A stretch of 64,000 nucleotides of DNA from positions 176,986 through 240,985 of the forward strand of contig NZ_RCZC01000005.1 in the NCBI RefSeq assembly GCF_006439055.1. Reading direction: 5' to 3'. The translations under genes were made by a program, and so were the position numbers. The notes beneath the pieces were generated by a model that was not told the DNA's origin, searched no databases, and was given only the letters and a program-made list of their open reading frames with translations. Source of the DNA: Sphingomonas glacialis (GTDB lineage Bacteria > Pseudomonadota > Alphaproteobacteria > Sphingomonadales > Sphingomonadaceae). Shown piece by piece: positions 42,514 to 51,567 of this stretch (position 1 is the stretch's first letter; every line of letters starts with the position of its first letter).

Positions 42514-43467
42514 ATGGTGGGGGACGCGGTGAGCAGGCTGCGTAGATGGTGGTTTCATCGAAAAATAAAGCGTCGGAAATTGCGCGAGAGAACGATCGCG
42601 CGAGAAGCCAGAAGCTCGGCCAGCCTATTCCCGAACTCGTCAGACGCTCAAGCCGCCGCAGCGTGGGTCGCAGTCCACGAGGCGAGGCGCGGGATTTCAG
42701 CAGCTTGGTTTGCGGCCGTCATCAACATCCTGGTCATCACAACGGCCTTCGGGGTTCCCTATCTTACAAAGTATCTAGCTGATGAAGACCGGCGTTCGGA
42801 CGTCCATGACGCCAAGATGCTCCTCATGCCCCGCCTTACAAATTTGCTGGAGGCGCTCGAAGCTAGTCACGTTTTCGACGACGGCGGCTTGCCTGACGTG
42901 AACATCCCGCCAAATCAAAGGCGTGACCGAATGGAATCTTTAGAAGAAGATATGAGCAGATCGGATAAAAGGAGAGAAGATTTATATCGCCTAATGGCCA
43001 GATTTTCTACTGACAAAGATATATATAAGTTTCTTGACGTTATGGAAGAGGCTGAAGGCGCATTTTATGCAACTATCGCCAGTATCCGTGATAGATTGAA
43101 ATGGTCTTCGTTATATGTCGATAAATCAGGCGCTGATGATGGTCGCGATCTTCGACCATCGGTTCCTCCGATTGATCGCCGTCCGGCGCTGAGATTATTG
43201 ATAGATCTTAACACCGAAGGAAATGGGGATGTTGCCCCTGGACCGATGCTTTACGAGTCATGTGACGACATTGCTTATGCTAACAAGTGCATGACTTACC
43301 TTTCCGCATATCACGAAGGCGAGCCTAAGTGCTTTGGACTATCGTGTACCATGCTGGACGGTAGGAAAGTGACCATCGACAAAGCATTCGGCCAAACAAA
43401 GCCAAAAAACGCTAATAAGCAGCGAATAGAGTTGATGGACAGCTATCGGCGCATGATGAAACAATAG
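42514..43467 (+). CDS. Hypothetical single-pass membrane protein with unusual base composition
   Basis: A ~317-residue protein; ATG 42514 or GTG 42529 (GGGGGA upstream) are both possible starts. A basic head (RRWWFHRKIKRRKLRER) is followed by one membrane helix (AAWFAAVINILVITTAFGV) and a helical, acidic cytoplasmic or periplasmic domain with EEDMSRSDKRREDLYRL. A cysteine pair occurs late (YESCDDIAYANKC). The second half is much richer in A/T than neighbouring genes, with AGA and ATA codons, so recent transfer is likely. No family is recognised. Confidence 0.65.
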   Translation: MVGDAVSRLRRWWFHRKIKRRKLRERTIAREARSSASLFPNSSDAQAAAAWVAVHEARRGISAAWFAAVINILVITTAFGVPYLTKYLADEDRRSDVHDAKMLLMPRLTNLLEALEASHVFDDGGLPDVNIPPNQRRDRMESLEEDMSRSDKRREDLYRLMARFSTDKDIYKFLDVMEEAEGAFYATIASIRDRLKWSSLYVDKSGADDGRDLRPSVPPIDRRPALRLLIDLNTEGNGDVAPGPMLYESCDDIAYANKCMTYLSAYHEGEPKCFGLSCTMLDGRKVTIDKAFGQTKPKNANKQRIELMDSYRRMMKQ

Positions 43468-44025
43468 GCCGTTCGTTTCCTATGCTTGGGTTTGTTACGA
43501 GGATCGCCTAGGGAGCTTCAGTGATAACTGCGTCAAGCGTCGCCACGCTTAACAGCCATTTGCAGTCGCCAGGCAGCGCCTGAATCGGCACCCGTTTTCG
43601 GGTGGCGATCCGATCGGCACGACCGACACTGTGTCTTCGCAGATTTGAAGTTCGTAGAACGAAGGTCCGCTTACGCAGTTTGCCGCATTTGAACCTGCCA
43701 GACCGCAAACGGCCCAGTTCCTGTCATGCCGAGATGCCGCTTGGGCGACCGTTGCATGTCGGCTTTTGTCAGAACACGACGTATAGCGATTGGGGCGGGA
43801 ATGGCGACTTTGTCCCAGCCTCCGCCTCTCGCCGGGGGTGCCAACATTCCGAAAGAAAGGCGGCTTACGGGATCGACGACCTGGGCGAAAAGCAACCATG
43901 ATCGGGTGACGAAAATGACTTTGTGCAACGCGCACGATCGGACGCATTTTTCAGTTAGAATCCACCGCGATTTTGATAGTCTACGCTTAACTTAGAGAGC
44001 GATAGCCGGTGACAGGAGCCGCGCG
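43468..44025. other. 558-base stretch without a supported gene
   Basis: Overlapping open frames on both strands (for example minus 43549-43947) have no ribosome site and Arg/Ser-rich translations typical of non-coding GC-rich DNA. I see no element here. Confidence 0.4.
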
Positions 44026-44334
44026 ATGGATGAAGATCTATATCACGCAAAGCGGATGGAGATGATCGGCGGGTTCTTTCAGGTCGTGCTGCTGGCTTCT
44101 GAAACTGAAATCGATGGCGAGCGGCACGCTTACATCAATTCGACTCTGGCGGTCGATGCGATCGAGCATCTGCTGGCAGCAATCATCGAAAGCAGTCCGC
44201 ACATCAAGACCCGCAAGGACATTCGTGCGATTACGGAAATGTTCGAAAAGCGACTGCGACTCGGGATTGAGCATCTCCGGCAGGAGTTCGACAGGACGGG
44301 TCGACGTCCGTTCCCCGTTATCAACGCAAACTGA
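44026..44334 (+). CDS. Hypothetical 102-residue helical protein
   Basis: Starts at ATG 44026 with ACAGGAGCC nine to ten bases upstream. The product (MDEDLYHAKRMEMIGGFFQV, INSTLAVDAIEHLLAAIIE, TRKDIRAITEMFEKRL) is helical, soluble and ends RRPFPVIN. It looks like a genuine conserved sphingomonad protein, but I cannot name a family or function. Confidence 0.6.
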   Translation: MDEDLYHAKRMEMIGGFFQVVLLASETEIDGERHAYINSTLAVDAIEHLLAAIIESSPHIKTRKDIRAITEMFEKRLRLGIEHLRQEFDRTGRRPFPVINAN

Positions 44335-44375
44335 AAATCTTGCGGCAGGGCTCGGCGTAGAGCGAGAGACCCCTG

Positions 44376-44386
44376 CCCCCCCCCCC
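44376..44386. repeat. Run of eleven cytosines
   Basis: A homopolymer C tract lies in the 246-base gap before trbB. No gene crosses it convincingly. Such tracts vary in length by slippage and may also be a sequencing weak point. Confidence 0.7.
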
Positions 44387-44580
44387 GACGATGCTTCGAA
44401 TCGCCGATCTGATTCAGCAATCAGACTGCCACCCGTTCGATCGCCGCCTACGCTATCGCCTGTATTACTGCGCCACCCAGCTACTACGATAAATCCTTGT
44501 TGAATCTCGTCTTTTCCTGCGTCTCTTAATCGCCCGGTAGGCGTCGGTTGCTTCGAACCAGCGCCAAACTGGGAATTTAG

Positions 44581-45567
44581 ATGAGCGCGCAGCCGATCAG
44601 ATCCGAGGCCATCATCCGGGGAGCCCGGATGCTGCGCACCGCGATGGGCGCTTCGATCGCGACCTGGCTGGCCGACGTATCGGTAATCGAGGTGATGCTC
44701 AACCCAGACGGCCGGCTCTGGGTCGATCGATTGGGCGAGGGAATTTCCGATAGCGGTGAACGGCTGGCACCAGCCGATGGCGAGCGCATCATTCGTCTTG
44801 TCGCGCACCATGTCGGCGCAGAGGTCCACGACCAAGCGCCGCGGGTTTCCGCCGAACTGCCTGAGACCGGTGAGCGGTTCGAAGGTCTGCTGCCGCCGGT
44901 CGTCGCCGCGCCAGCCTTTGCGATCCGCAAACCCGCCGTCGCGATCTTCACGCTCGACGCCTATGCGCAGGCGGGGATCATGTCGCGCCTGCAGGCAGCT
45001 GTCCTGCGTAACGGGGTCGCGGCGCGCGCCAACATCCTCGTCGCCGGCGGCACCGGCACCGGCAAGACGACGCTGACCAACGCGTTGCTCGCCGAGGTTG
45101 CGAAGACCACCGATCGCATTGTGCTGATCGAGGACACGCGCGAGCTGCAATGCGCATCGCCCAATCTGGTCGCGATGCGCACCAAGGACGGCGTTGCGAC
45201 GCTCGCCGATCTCGTCCGCTCGAGCCTGCGCCTTCGCCCGGATCGAATCCCCATCGGCGAGGTGCGCGGCAGCGAAGCGCTCGATCTCCTCAAAGCGTGG
45301 GGCACAGGCCATCCGGGCGGGGTGGGCACGATCCACGCTGGCAGCGCGATCGGCGCGCTCCGGCGCATGGAGCAACTCATCCAGGAAGCGGTCATCACGG
45401 TGCCGCGAGCGCTCATCGGCGACACCATCAACCTGATTGCCGTGCTCGCGCGCGACGGAGCGGGAAGACGACTGTCCGAACTCGCGCGCGTCGATGGTCT
45501 CGATCCCGCGACCGGCGACTACCGCCTGACCTTTCTACCCTCCCCCAACCATGGAGATTCGCAATGA
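44581..45567 (+). CDS. trbB: Conjugal transfer ATPase TrbB
   Basis: A 328-residue VirB11-type ATPase that powers assembly of the mating pilus. Walker A GGTGTGKTTLTNALL is near residue 157, followed by VLIEDTRELQC (Asp box), RLRPDRIPIGEVRGSEALDLLKAWGTGHPGG-type Walker B/His box. It opens an operon where genes are joined by short overlaps; trbC starts within its stop codon. Confidence 0.95.
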   Translation: MSAQPIRSEAIIRGARMLRTAMGASIATWLADVSVIEVMLNPDGRLWVDRLGEGISDSGERLAPADGERIIRLVAHHVGAEVHDQAPRVSAELPETGERFEGLLPPVVAAPAFAIRKPAVAIFTLDAYAQAGIMSRLQAAVLRNGVAARANILVAGGTGTGKTTLTNALLAEVAKTTDRIVLIEDTRELQCASPNLVAMRTKDGVATLADLVRSSLRLRPDRIPIGEVRGSEALDLLKAWGTGHPGGVGTIHAGSAIGALRRMEQLIQEAVITVPRALIGDTINLIAVLARDGAGRRLSELARVDGLDPATGDYRLTFLPSPNHGDSQ

Positions 45568-45899
45568 TCGCTGTTCCCCGGCGTCCTCTTCGGCGCCTGC
45601 GTCACACCGGCCTATGGCTGTGGGCAAGCCTGCCGCTGCTGGCGAGCCCGGCATATGCCTCCGGCTCTTCCATGCCGTGGGAGACGCCGCTCAATTCGAT
45701 CCTCGAATCGATCCAGGGGCCCGTCGCCAAGATCGTCGCGGTGATCATCATCATCGTGACCGGGCTGAGCCTTGCCTTCGGTGAAACCTCGGGCGGATTT
45801 CGGCGGCTCATCCAGATCGTGTTCGGCCTGTCGATCGCCTTTGCCGCCAGCTCGTTCTTCCTGTCGTTCTTCTCGTTCAGCGGCGGGGCGCTCATCTGA
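45564..45899 (+). CDS. trbC: Conjugal transfer pilin TrbC
   Basis: A 111-residue VirB2-type pilin precursor. A long basic signal sequence ends near YASGSSMPWETPL, then two membrane helices (KIVAVIIIIVTGLSLAFGE and FGLSIAFAASSFFLSFF). It is the pilus subunit, possibly cyclised as in IncP plasmids. ATG 45564 overlaps the trbB stop. Confidence 0.9.
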   Translation: MIAVPRRPLRRLRHTGLWLWASLPLLASPAYASGSSMPWETPLNSILESIQGPVAKIVAVIIIIVTGLSLAFGETSGGFRRLIQIVFGLSIAFAASSFFLSFFSFSGGALI

Positions 45900-46171
45900 T
45901 GCGTGCCAACGACGAAAGTGTGCCGGGCTTTTATGCACCGGTCCATCGTGCGCTGAGCGAACCCATCCTGCTCGGCGGCGCGCCCCGCTCGGTGGCGATT
46001 GTCAACGGCACGCTTGCCGGTGCGGTCGGGCTGGGCCTGCGGCTCTGGTTTGCAGGACTGGCGATCTGGGCGATCGGCCATGCGCTCGGCGTATGGGCGG
46101 CGCGCCGCGACGCTCGGTTCGTCGACGTCGCCCGTCGTCATTTGCGCTACCCAACGTGGATGCGGCCATGA
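45899..46171 (+). CDS. trbD: Conjugal transfer protein TrbD
   Basis: A 90-residue VirB3-type inner membrane protein: PGFYAPVHRALSEPILLGGAPR followed by two close membrane helices (IVNGTLAGAVGLGLRLWFAG, AIWAIGHALGVWAA). It is joined to trbC by a one-base TGATG overlap and to trbE by ATGA. It assists the TrbE ATPase. Confidence 0.92.
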   Translation: MRANDESVPGFYAPVHRALSEPILLGGAPRSVAIVNGTLAGAVGLGLRLWFAGLAIWAIGHALGVWAARRDARFVDVARRHLRYPTWMRP

Positions 46172-48645
46172 TGAGCTTGCGCGAATATCGCGGGCACGCG
46201 GCGTGCCTCGCGGACTTCCTGCCCTGGGTGGCGCTTGCGGCACCCGGCGTGGTGCTCAACAAGGATGGCAGCTTCCAGCGCACAGCGCATTTTCGGGGGC
46301 CCGATCTCGACAGCGCCACGCCGTCGGAGCTCGTTGCCGTGACCCACCGGCTCAACAATGCGCTTCGGCGGCTCGGCACCGGCTGGGCGGTGTTCGTCGA
46401 AGCGCAGCGCTCGCCGACGCTGGACTATCCGCAATCGACGTTCCCTGACGCGGCGTCCGAACTGGTCGATCTCGAGCGCCGCGAGCAATTCCGCGAGGAA
46501 GGCGCGCACTTCGAAAGCCGCTATTATTTGACCCTGCTGTGGATGCCGCCGCCTGAAGATGCCACGCGCGCCGAAGGTTGGCTATATGAGGGAAGATCCT
46601 CAAGCGGCGTCGATCCCGAGGCGTTGCTCAGCGGCTTCATCGACCGCGCAGATCGCGTGCTGCATCTGGTCGAGGGATTCATGCCCGAGGTGGGCTGGCT
46701 CGACGATGCCGAGACGCTGACCTTCCTGCACAGCACCGTGTCGACGAAACGCCAGCGCGTCCGCGTGCCCGAGACGCCGGTCTATCTCGACGCGCTGCTG
46801 AGCGACGAACCGCTGACCGGGGGGCTCGAGCCAAAGCTTGGCGCGCAGCATCTGCGCACGCTTACCATCACGGGCTTTCCGACCGAGACGTTCCCGGGTT
46901 TGCTCGACGAGCTCAACCGGATGGCCTTTCCCTATCGCTGGTCGACGCGCGCGATCATGCTCGACAAGACCGATGCCACCAAGGTGCTCGGCAAGATTCG
47001 CCGGCAGTGGTTTGCTAAGCGCAAATCGGTCGCCGCCATCCTCAAGGAAGTGATGACCAACGAAGCGTCGGTGCTGACCGACAGCGACGCCGCGAACAAG
47101 GCGACCGACGCCGACATTGCGCTGCAGGAGCTCGGCGCAGACCAGGCCGGCATCGCCTATGTCACTGCGACCGTCACGGTCTGGGACCGCGATCTGGTCT
47201 CCGCGTCCGAAAAACTGCGATTGGTCGAGAAGGTCATCCAGGGCCGCGACTTCACCTGCATGGTGGAAGGCCTGAACGCGGTCGAGGCCTGGCTCGGCAG
47301 CCTTCCGGGCCAAGTCTACGCCAATGTCCGCCAGCCCCCCATTTCCACGCTCAATCTCGCCCACCTGATGCCGCTATCCGCGGTGTGGGCGGGGGCGGAA
47401 CGGGACGAGCATTTCGGTCTCCCCCCCTTGCTGCACGCAAGGACCGAAGGCTCCACCCCGTTCCGTCTTTCGCTTCATGTCGGCGATGTCGGGCACAGCC
47501 TGATCGTCGGGCCGACGGGAGCGGGCAAGTCGGTACTGCTCGGCGTCATGGCGTTGCAGTTTCGGCGCTATCCGGAAAACCAGATCTTCGCGTTCGATTT
47601 CGGCGGGTCGATTCGTGCCGCCACGCTGGCAATGGGCGGGGACTGGCAGGATCTCGGACACGCGTTGCACGATGACGAGCATGGCTCGGCCGTCACCCTG
47701 CAACCGCTCGCGCATATCGATGAAGCCAGCGAACGCGCCTGGGCCGCGGAATGGCTGTCAGCGATCCTCGCCGGTGAAGGCGTGGGTATCGACCCGCAGG
47801 TGAAGGACCACGTCTGGTCGGCGCTGAACTCGTTGGCGACGGCTCCGGTCACGGAACGCACGCTCACGGGACTCGCGGTCCTGCTGCAGTCGCAGAAACT
47901 CAAACAGGCCCTGGCGCCGTATCTCGTGGGCGGTCCCTGGGGGCGGTTGCTGGACGCGGAATCCGAATTTCTCGGGCAGGCGTCGGTCCAGGCCTTCGAA
48001 ACCGAGGGACTGGTGGGCGCCGCCTCCGCCGCGGCCGTCCTCTCCTACCTCTTCCACCGGATCGAAGGTCGCCTCGACGGGCGGCCGACGATGATCATCA
48101 TCGACGAAGGCTGGCTGGTGCTCGACAGTCAGGCATTTGCAGCCCAGCTGCGCGAATGGCTGAAGACGCTGCGCAAGAAGAACGCGAGCGTGATCTTCGC
48201 GACGCAGAGCCTGGCCGATATCGAAACGAGCGCGATCGCGCCGGCGATCATCGAAAGCTGCCCGACGCGGATCTTTCTGCCGAACGAGCGCGCCACCGAG
48301 CCGCAGATCGCGCGCATCTACGAGCGGTTCGGACTGAACGCCCGGCAGATCGACATTCTCGCGCGCGCGACGGCGAAGCGCGATTATTATTGCCAGTCGC
48401 GCCGCGGCAATCGCCTGTTCGACCTGGGGCTGGGCGAGGTGGCGCTGGCGTTCGCGGCCGCGTCGTCGAAAACCGACCAGCGCCGCATCGCCGAGCTGCT
48501 CACAGAGCACGGCCGCGAAGACTTCGCACGTGCGTGGCTCCGGCACCGCGGCCTGGACTGGGCAGCGAACCTTCTTCCCGATCCCGCCCCGGCACCGGCA
48601 GCCGGCGATCCCCACGACGTCACCCCAGAGGAGGTTGTTCCATGA
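46168..48645 (+). CDS. trbE: Conjugal transfer ATPase TrbE
   Basis: An 825-residue VirB4-type ATPase. It begins MMSLREYRGHAACLADFLPW, the usual TrbE start. Walker A is VGPTGAGKSVLLG near residue 449 and Walker B MIIIDEGWLVLD near 641, followed by ATQSLADIETSAIAPAI. It energises pilin extraction from the membrane. The frame is open upstream through trbD but the start in the trbD stop codon is the coupled one. Confidence 0.95.
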   Translation: MMSLREYRGHAACLADFLPWVALAAPGVVLNKDGSFQRTAHFRGPDLDSATPSELVAVTHRLNNALRRLGTGWAVFVEAQRSPTLDYPQSTFPDAASELVDLERREQFREEGAHFESRYYLTLLWMPPPEDATRAEGWLYEGRSSSGVDPEALLSGFIDRADRVLHLVEGFMPEVGWLDDAETLTFLHSTVSTKRQRVRVPETPVYLDALLSDEPLTGGLEPKLGAQHLRTLTITGFPTETFPGLLDELNRMAFPYRWSTRAIMLDKTDATKVLGKIRRQWFAKRKSVAAILKEVMTNEASVLTDSDAANKATDADIALQELGADQAGIAYVTATVTVWDRDLVSASEKLRLVEKVIQGRDFTCMVEGLNAVEAWLGSLPGQVYANVRQPPISTLNLAHLMPLSAVWAGAERDEHFGLPPLLHARTEGSTPFRLSLHVGDVGHSLIVGPTGAGKSVLLGVMALQFRRYPENQIFAFDFGGSIRAATLAMGGDWQDLGHALHDDEHGSAVTLQPLAHIDEASERAWAAEWLSAILAGEGVGIDPQVKDHVWSALNSLATAPVTERTLTGLAVLLQSQKLKQALAPYLVGGPWGRLLDAESEFLGQASVQAFETEGLVGAASAAAVLSYLFHRIEGRLDGRPTMIIIDEGWLVLDSQAFAAQLREWLKTLRKKNASVIFATQSLADIETSAIAPAIIESCPTRIFLPNERATEPQIARIYERFGLNARQIDILARATAKRDYYCQSRRGNRLFDLGLGEVALAFAAASSKTDQRRIAELLTEHGREDFARAWLRHRGLDWAANLLPDPAPAPAAGDPHDVTPEEVVP

Positions 48646-49358
48646 GCGTGTTCCCCATTCGGCGGCGGCTTGCGGCCGCCGCGCTCGCTCTGGCGACCGT
48701 GTCGGGTCTGGCGCTCTGCGCTCCGGCGCAGGCCCAGTTCGGCGGCATTGTCTACGATCCGAGCAATTATGCGCAAAACGTGCTCACCGCCGCGCGTAGC
48801 CTTCAGCAGATCAACAACCAGATCCAGCAGATCCAGAATCAGGCGACCGCGCTGATCAATCAGGCGAAGAATCTCGCCAGCCTGCCAGTGTCGACGCTCT
48901 CCACGCTGCAACAACAGGTGCAACGCACCCAGCAGCTTCTCGCCCAGGCACAACGCATCGCGTACAGCGTGGCCGACGTCCAGCAGGCGTTCACGACGCG
49001 CTACAACGGCGCGAATCTGACCGCGCCGCAAGCGCAAATGGTGACGAACGCCAACGACCGCTGGCAGGACAGCGTCGGCGCGCTCGAGGACGCCCTGAAG
49101 GTCCAGGCCGGTGTCGTCGGCAACCTCGACGGCACGCGCAGTTCGATCAGCACGCTCGTGACCGCAAGCCAGTCGGCGAGCGGCGCGCTGCAGGCGTCTC
49201 AAGCCGGCAATCAGTTGCTTGCTCTGCAGGCCCAGCAACTCGCGGATCTGACCGCGACGGTTGCCGCGCAAGGCCGGGCGCAGGCATTGGAGGCGGCCCG
49301 CAATGCGGCGACCGAAGCCGAAGCGCGCGAGCGCTTCGCACGGTTTCGCGGCAATTGA
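48642..49358 (+). CDS. trbJ: Conjugal transfer protein TrbJ
   Basis: A 238-residue VirB5-like periplasmic protein. A signal peptide (cleavage near APAQAQ) is followed by FGGIVYDPSNYAQNVLTAAR, the family landmark, then Gln-rich coiled coil (INNQIQQIQNQATALINQAKN). It probably sits at the pilus tip. GAGGAGG lies before ATG 48642, which also overlaps the trbE stop. Confidence 0.92.
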   Translation: MSVFPIRRRLAAAALALATVSGLALCAPAQAQFGGIVYDPSNYAQNVLTAARSLQQINNQIQQIQNQATALINQAKNLASLPVSTLSTLQQQVQRTQQLLAQAQRIAYSVADVQQAFTTRYNGANLTAPQAQMVTNANDRWQDSVGALEDALKVQAGVVGNLDGTRSSISTLVTASQSASGALQASQAGNQLLALQAQQLADLTATVAAQGRAQALEAARNAATEAEARERFARFRGN

Positions 49359-49359
49359 G

Positions 49360-49605
49360 ATGGGCCCGGCCGGCAAAATTGCGGTCGGAGCGGGCTTGGG
49401 CGGGCTGATGCTGGCCGTCGCGATCGCATCGGCAATGCGCGCACCGCCTCGGCCCGCCGCGCTGCCAGAAGCGCGCCCGAGCCTCGCCGGGTCGGTTGAT
49501 GCGACGCCGCCGCGCTGCCGGACGGTCACCCAGTCGGAGAGTGAATGCGCGTCCGCTTGGGAGGCCCGCCGGCGCCACTTCTTTGGTGAGGAGGCAGTTC
49601 AATGA
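49360..49605 (+). CDS. Putative entry-exclusion protein TrbK-alt
   Basis: An 81-residue protein starting one base after the trbJ stop. One membrane helix (GLGGLMLAVAIASAM) precedes a short periplasmic tail with the two-cysteine motif CRTVTQSESECASAWEARR, matching the TrbK-alt family found between trbJ and trbL in alphaproteobacteria. It may block mating between cells carrying the same element. It overlaps trbL by four bases. Confidence 0.8.
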   Translation: MGPAGKIAVGAGLGGLMLAVAIASAMRAPPRPAALPEARPSLAGSVDATPPRCRTVTQSESECASAWEARRRHFFGEEAVQ

Positions 49606-50879
49606 ACGACACCGGCGTGATCGACAATTTCCTGTCGGTGTTCACCCGCTATATCGAGAGCGGCTTCGGCCTGCTCGGCGGCGAGGTCGGGTTCCTGTCC
49701 TCGACACTGATCACGATCGACGTGACGATCGCTGCCTTGTTCTGGGCTTGGGGCACCGATGAGGACGTGCTCCAGCGGCTGGTCAAGAAGACGCTCTACA
49801 TCGGCGTGTTCGCCTACATCATCGGCAACTTCTCCAACCTTGCCAATATCCTGTTCCAGAGCTTCGCCGGGATCGGGCTGAAGGGGTCGGGCAGTGGCAT
49901 GGCGGTCGGTGATTTCCTCAAGCCCGGCACGGTCGCGGCGACCGGGCTCCAGGCGGGAAAGCCCTTGCTTAACGCGACCGCGGGTCTCCTGGGCCCGGTC
50001 GGCCTGTTCACCAATTTCTCCGAGATCGTGATCCTGCTGCTGGCTTGGGTGATCGTCGTGCTCGCCTTCTTCGTGCTCGCGATTCAGGTGTTCGTCACGA
50101 TCATCGAGTTCAAGCTGGTGACGCTCGCTGGTTTCATCCTGCTGCCTTTCGCCTTCTTCGGTCGAACCGCCTTCATGGCCGAGCGCGTGCTCGGACACAT
50201 CATCTCGTCGGGCATCAAGCTGATGACGCTCGCGGTGATAACCGGCATCGGCACAACGTTGTTCAAGCAGTTTACAGACGCGCCGACGGTGGTCGAGCCT
50301 GACCTGAAACAGGTCATGGCCATTGCGCTGGCGGCGCTGACCCTCTTCGGTCTCGGCGTGTTCGGCCCCGGCATCGCCAACGGCATCGTCACCGGCGGTC
50401 CGCAACTCGGCGCGGGCGTCGCAGCCGGGACCGCGCTCGCAGCCGGCGCGACGATTGCGGGCGGGGCCGCGGTGGCGGGCATCGCCGGTGGTGCTGCAGC
50501 CGGCGCCATCGGTGCCGCGGCGTCGGGCGGCGCGCGAGCGGCGGGTGCCGCATCGGCTGCGTATCAGGCCGGCAGCGCCGGCAAAAGCGGCGGAGCATCG
50601 GTCGCAGGCGGGCTTGCCAATGCCGCGCGGAGCGCAGGCTCCGCCACGATGTCCCCCCTCCAAAAGGCTGCCAGCTCGATCCGGGAAAGCTTTGCGGAAG
50701 GGCGCGGCACCTCCGCCGGCCCGACCGCATCCGCCAACCCGGGCGGCCAACCGGCATGGGCGGCAGCCATGAAGCGGCGGCAGACGGCGACACACGGCGC
50801 CACCGTGCTCAGCCACACGCTCAAATCCGGCGATAGCCATGGCGGCGGAGCCGGCCCCGACATCACGCAAAAGGACTGA
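49602..50879 (+). CDS. trbL: Conjugal transfer protein TrbL
   Basis: A 425-residue VirB6-type inner membrane protein with six or more membrane helices (LLAWVIVVLAFFVLAIQVFVT, VTLAGFILLPFAFFG, LMTLAVITGIGTTLF) and a long Ala/Gly-rich C-terminal tail from about residue 265. NDTGVIDNFLSVFTRYIESGFGLL is the family start. It forms the channel base for DNA passage. Confidence 0.93.
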   Translation: MNDTGVIDNFLSVFTRYIESGFGLLGGEVGFLSSTLITIDVTIAALFWAWGTDEDVLQRLVKKTLYIGVFAYIIGNFSNLANILFQSFAGIGLKGSGSGMAVGDFLKPGTVAATGLQAGKPLLNATAGLLGPVGLFTNFSEIVILLLAWVIVVLAFFVLAIQVFVTIIEFKLVTLAGFILLPFAFFGRTAFMAERVLGHIISSGIKLMTLAVITGIGTTLFKQFTDAPTVVEPDLKQVMAIALAALTLFGLGVFGPGIANGIVTGGPQLGAGVAAGTALAAGATIAGGAAVAGIAGGAAAGAIGAAASGGARAAGAASAAYQAGSAGKSGGASVAGGLANAARSAGSATMSPLQKAASSIRESFAEGRGTSAGPTASANPGGQPAWAAAMKRRQTATHGATVLSHTLKSGDSHGGGAGPDITQKD

Positions 50880-50883
50880 CTCG

Positions 50884-51567
50884 ATGTTTCGACGATCCTC
50901 CACACGCTACGGACAGACGCCCGAACCCGTGACGCCCTACCAGCGGGCAAGTCAGGTCTGGGACGATCGGATCGGCTCTGCGCGGGTTCAGGCCAAGAAC
51001 TGGCGTCTGGCCTTCTTCGGCTGCCTGGCTTTGTCCGGCTGCCTCGCCGCCGGCCTGGTATGGCAGTCGGCGCGCGGCACGATCGTCCCCTGGGTGGTGC
51101 AAATCGACAAGCTCGGCGAGGCGCAGGCCATCGCGCCGGCGCAAGCCGGCTATCAGCCAAGCGACCCGCAGATCGCATTTCACCTCGCGCGGTTCATCGA
51201 GAATGTGCGCACCATCCCCGCCGATCCGGTCGTGCTGCGGCAGGATTGGTTGCGCGCGTACGACTTCACGACCGACAAGGGTGCTATCGTCCTCAACGAC
51301 TATGCGCGCGGCAACGACCCGTTCGCCCAAGCTGGCAAGGTTCAGGTGGCGGTCGACGTGTCGAGCGTGATCCGGGCGTCTCCAGACAGCTTCCGCGTCG
51401 CCTGGACTGAGCGCCGCTATCAGGACGGCGCGCTGGCCGACACAGCGCGCTGGTCGGCGATCCTGACGATCGCAATCCAGACGCCGCGCACGCCCGACGG
51501 CCTGCGCAAGAACCCCTTGGGCGTCTTTGTCGATGCCCTCAATTGGTCGAAGGAGCTCAGCCAGTGA
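50884..51567 (+). CDS. trbF: Conjugal transfer protein TrbF
   Basis: A 227-residue VirB8-type bitopic protein: cytoplasmic N-terminus (PVTPYQRASQVWDDRIGSARV), one membrane helix near residue 45 (LAFFGCLALSGCLAAGLV), and a periplasmic domain with VVQIDKLGEAQAI, FIENVRTIPADP and FRVAWTERRY. It nucleates the core complex. trbG starts inside its stop codon. Confidence 0.93.
   Translation: MFRRSSTRYGQTPEPVTPYQRASQVWDDRIGSARVQAKNWRLAFFGCLALSGCLAAGLVWQSARGTIVPWVVQIDKLGEAQAIAPAQAGYQPSDPQIAFHLARFIENVRTIPADPVVLRQDWLRAYDFTTDKGAIVLNDYARGNDPFAQAGKVQVAVDVSSVIRASPDSFRVAWTERRYQDGALADTARWSAILTIAIQTPRTPDGLRKNPLGVFVDALNWSKELSQ

Noticed and set aside
43549..43947. 132-residue minus-strand ORF between two hypothetical genes
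   Set aside because: No ribosome site, Arg/Ser-rich shadow composition, overlaps equally long frames on the other strand.
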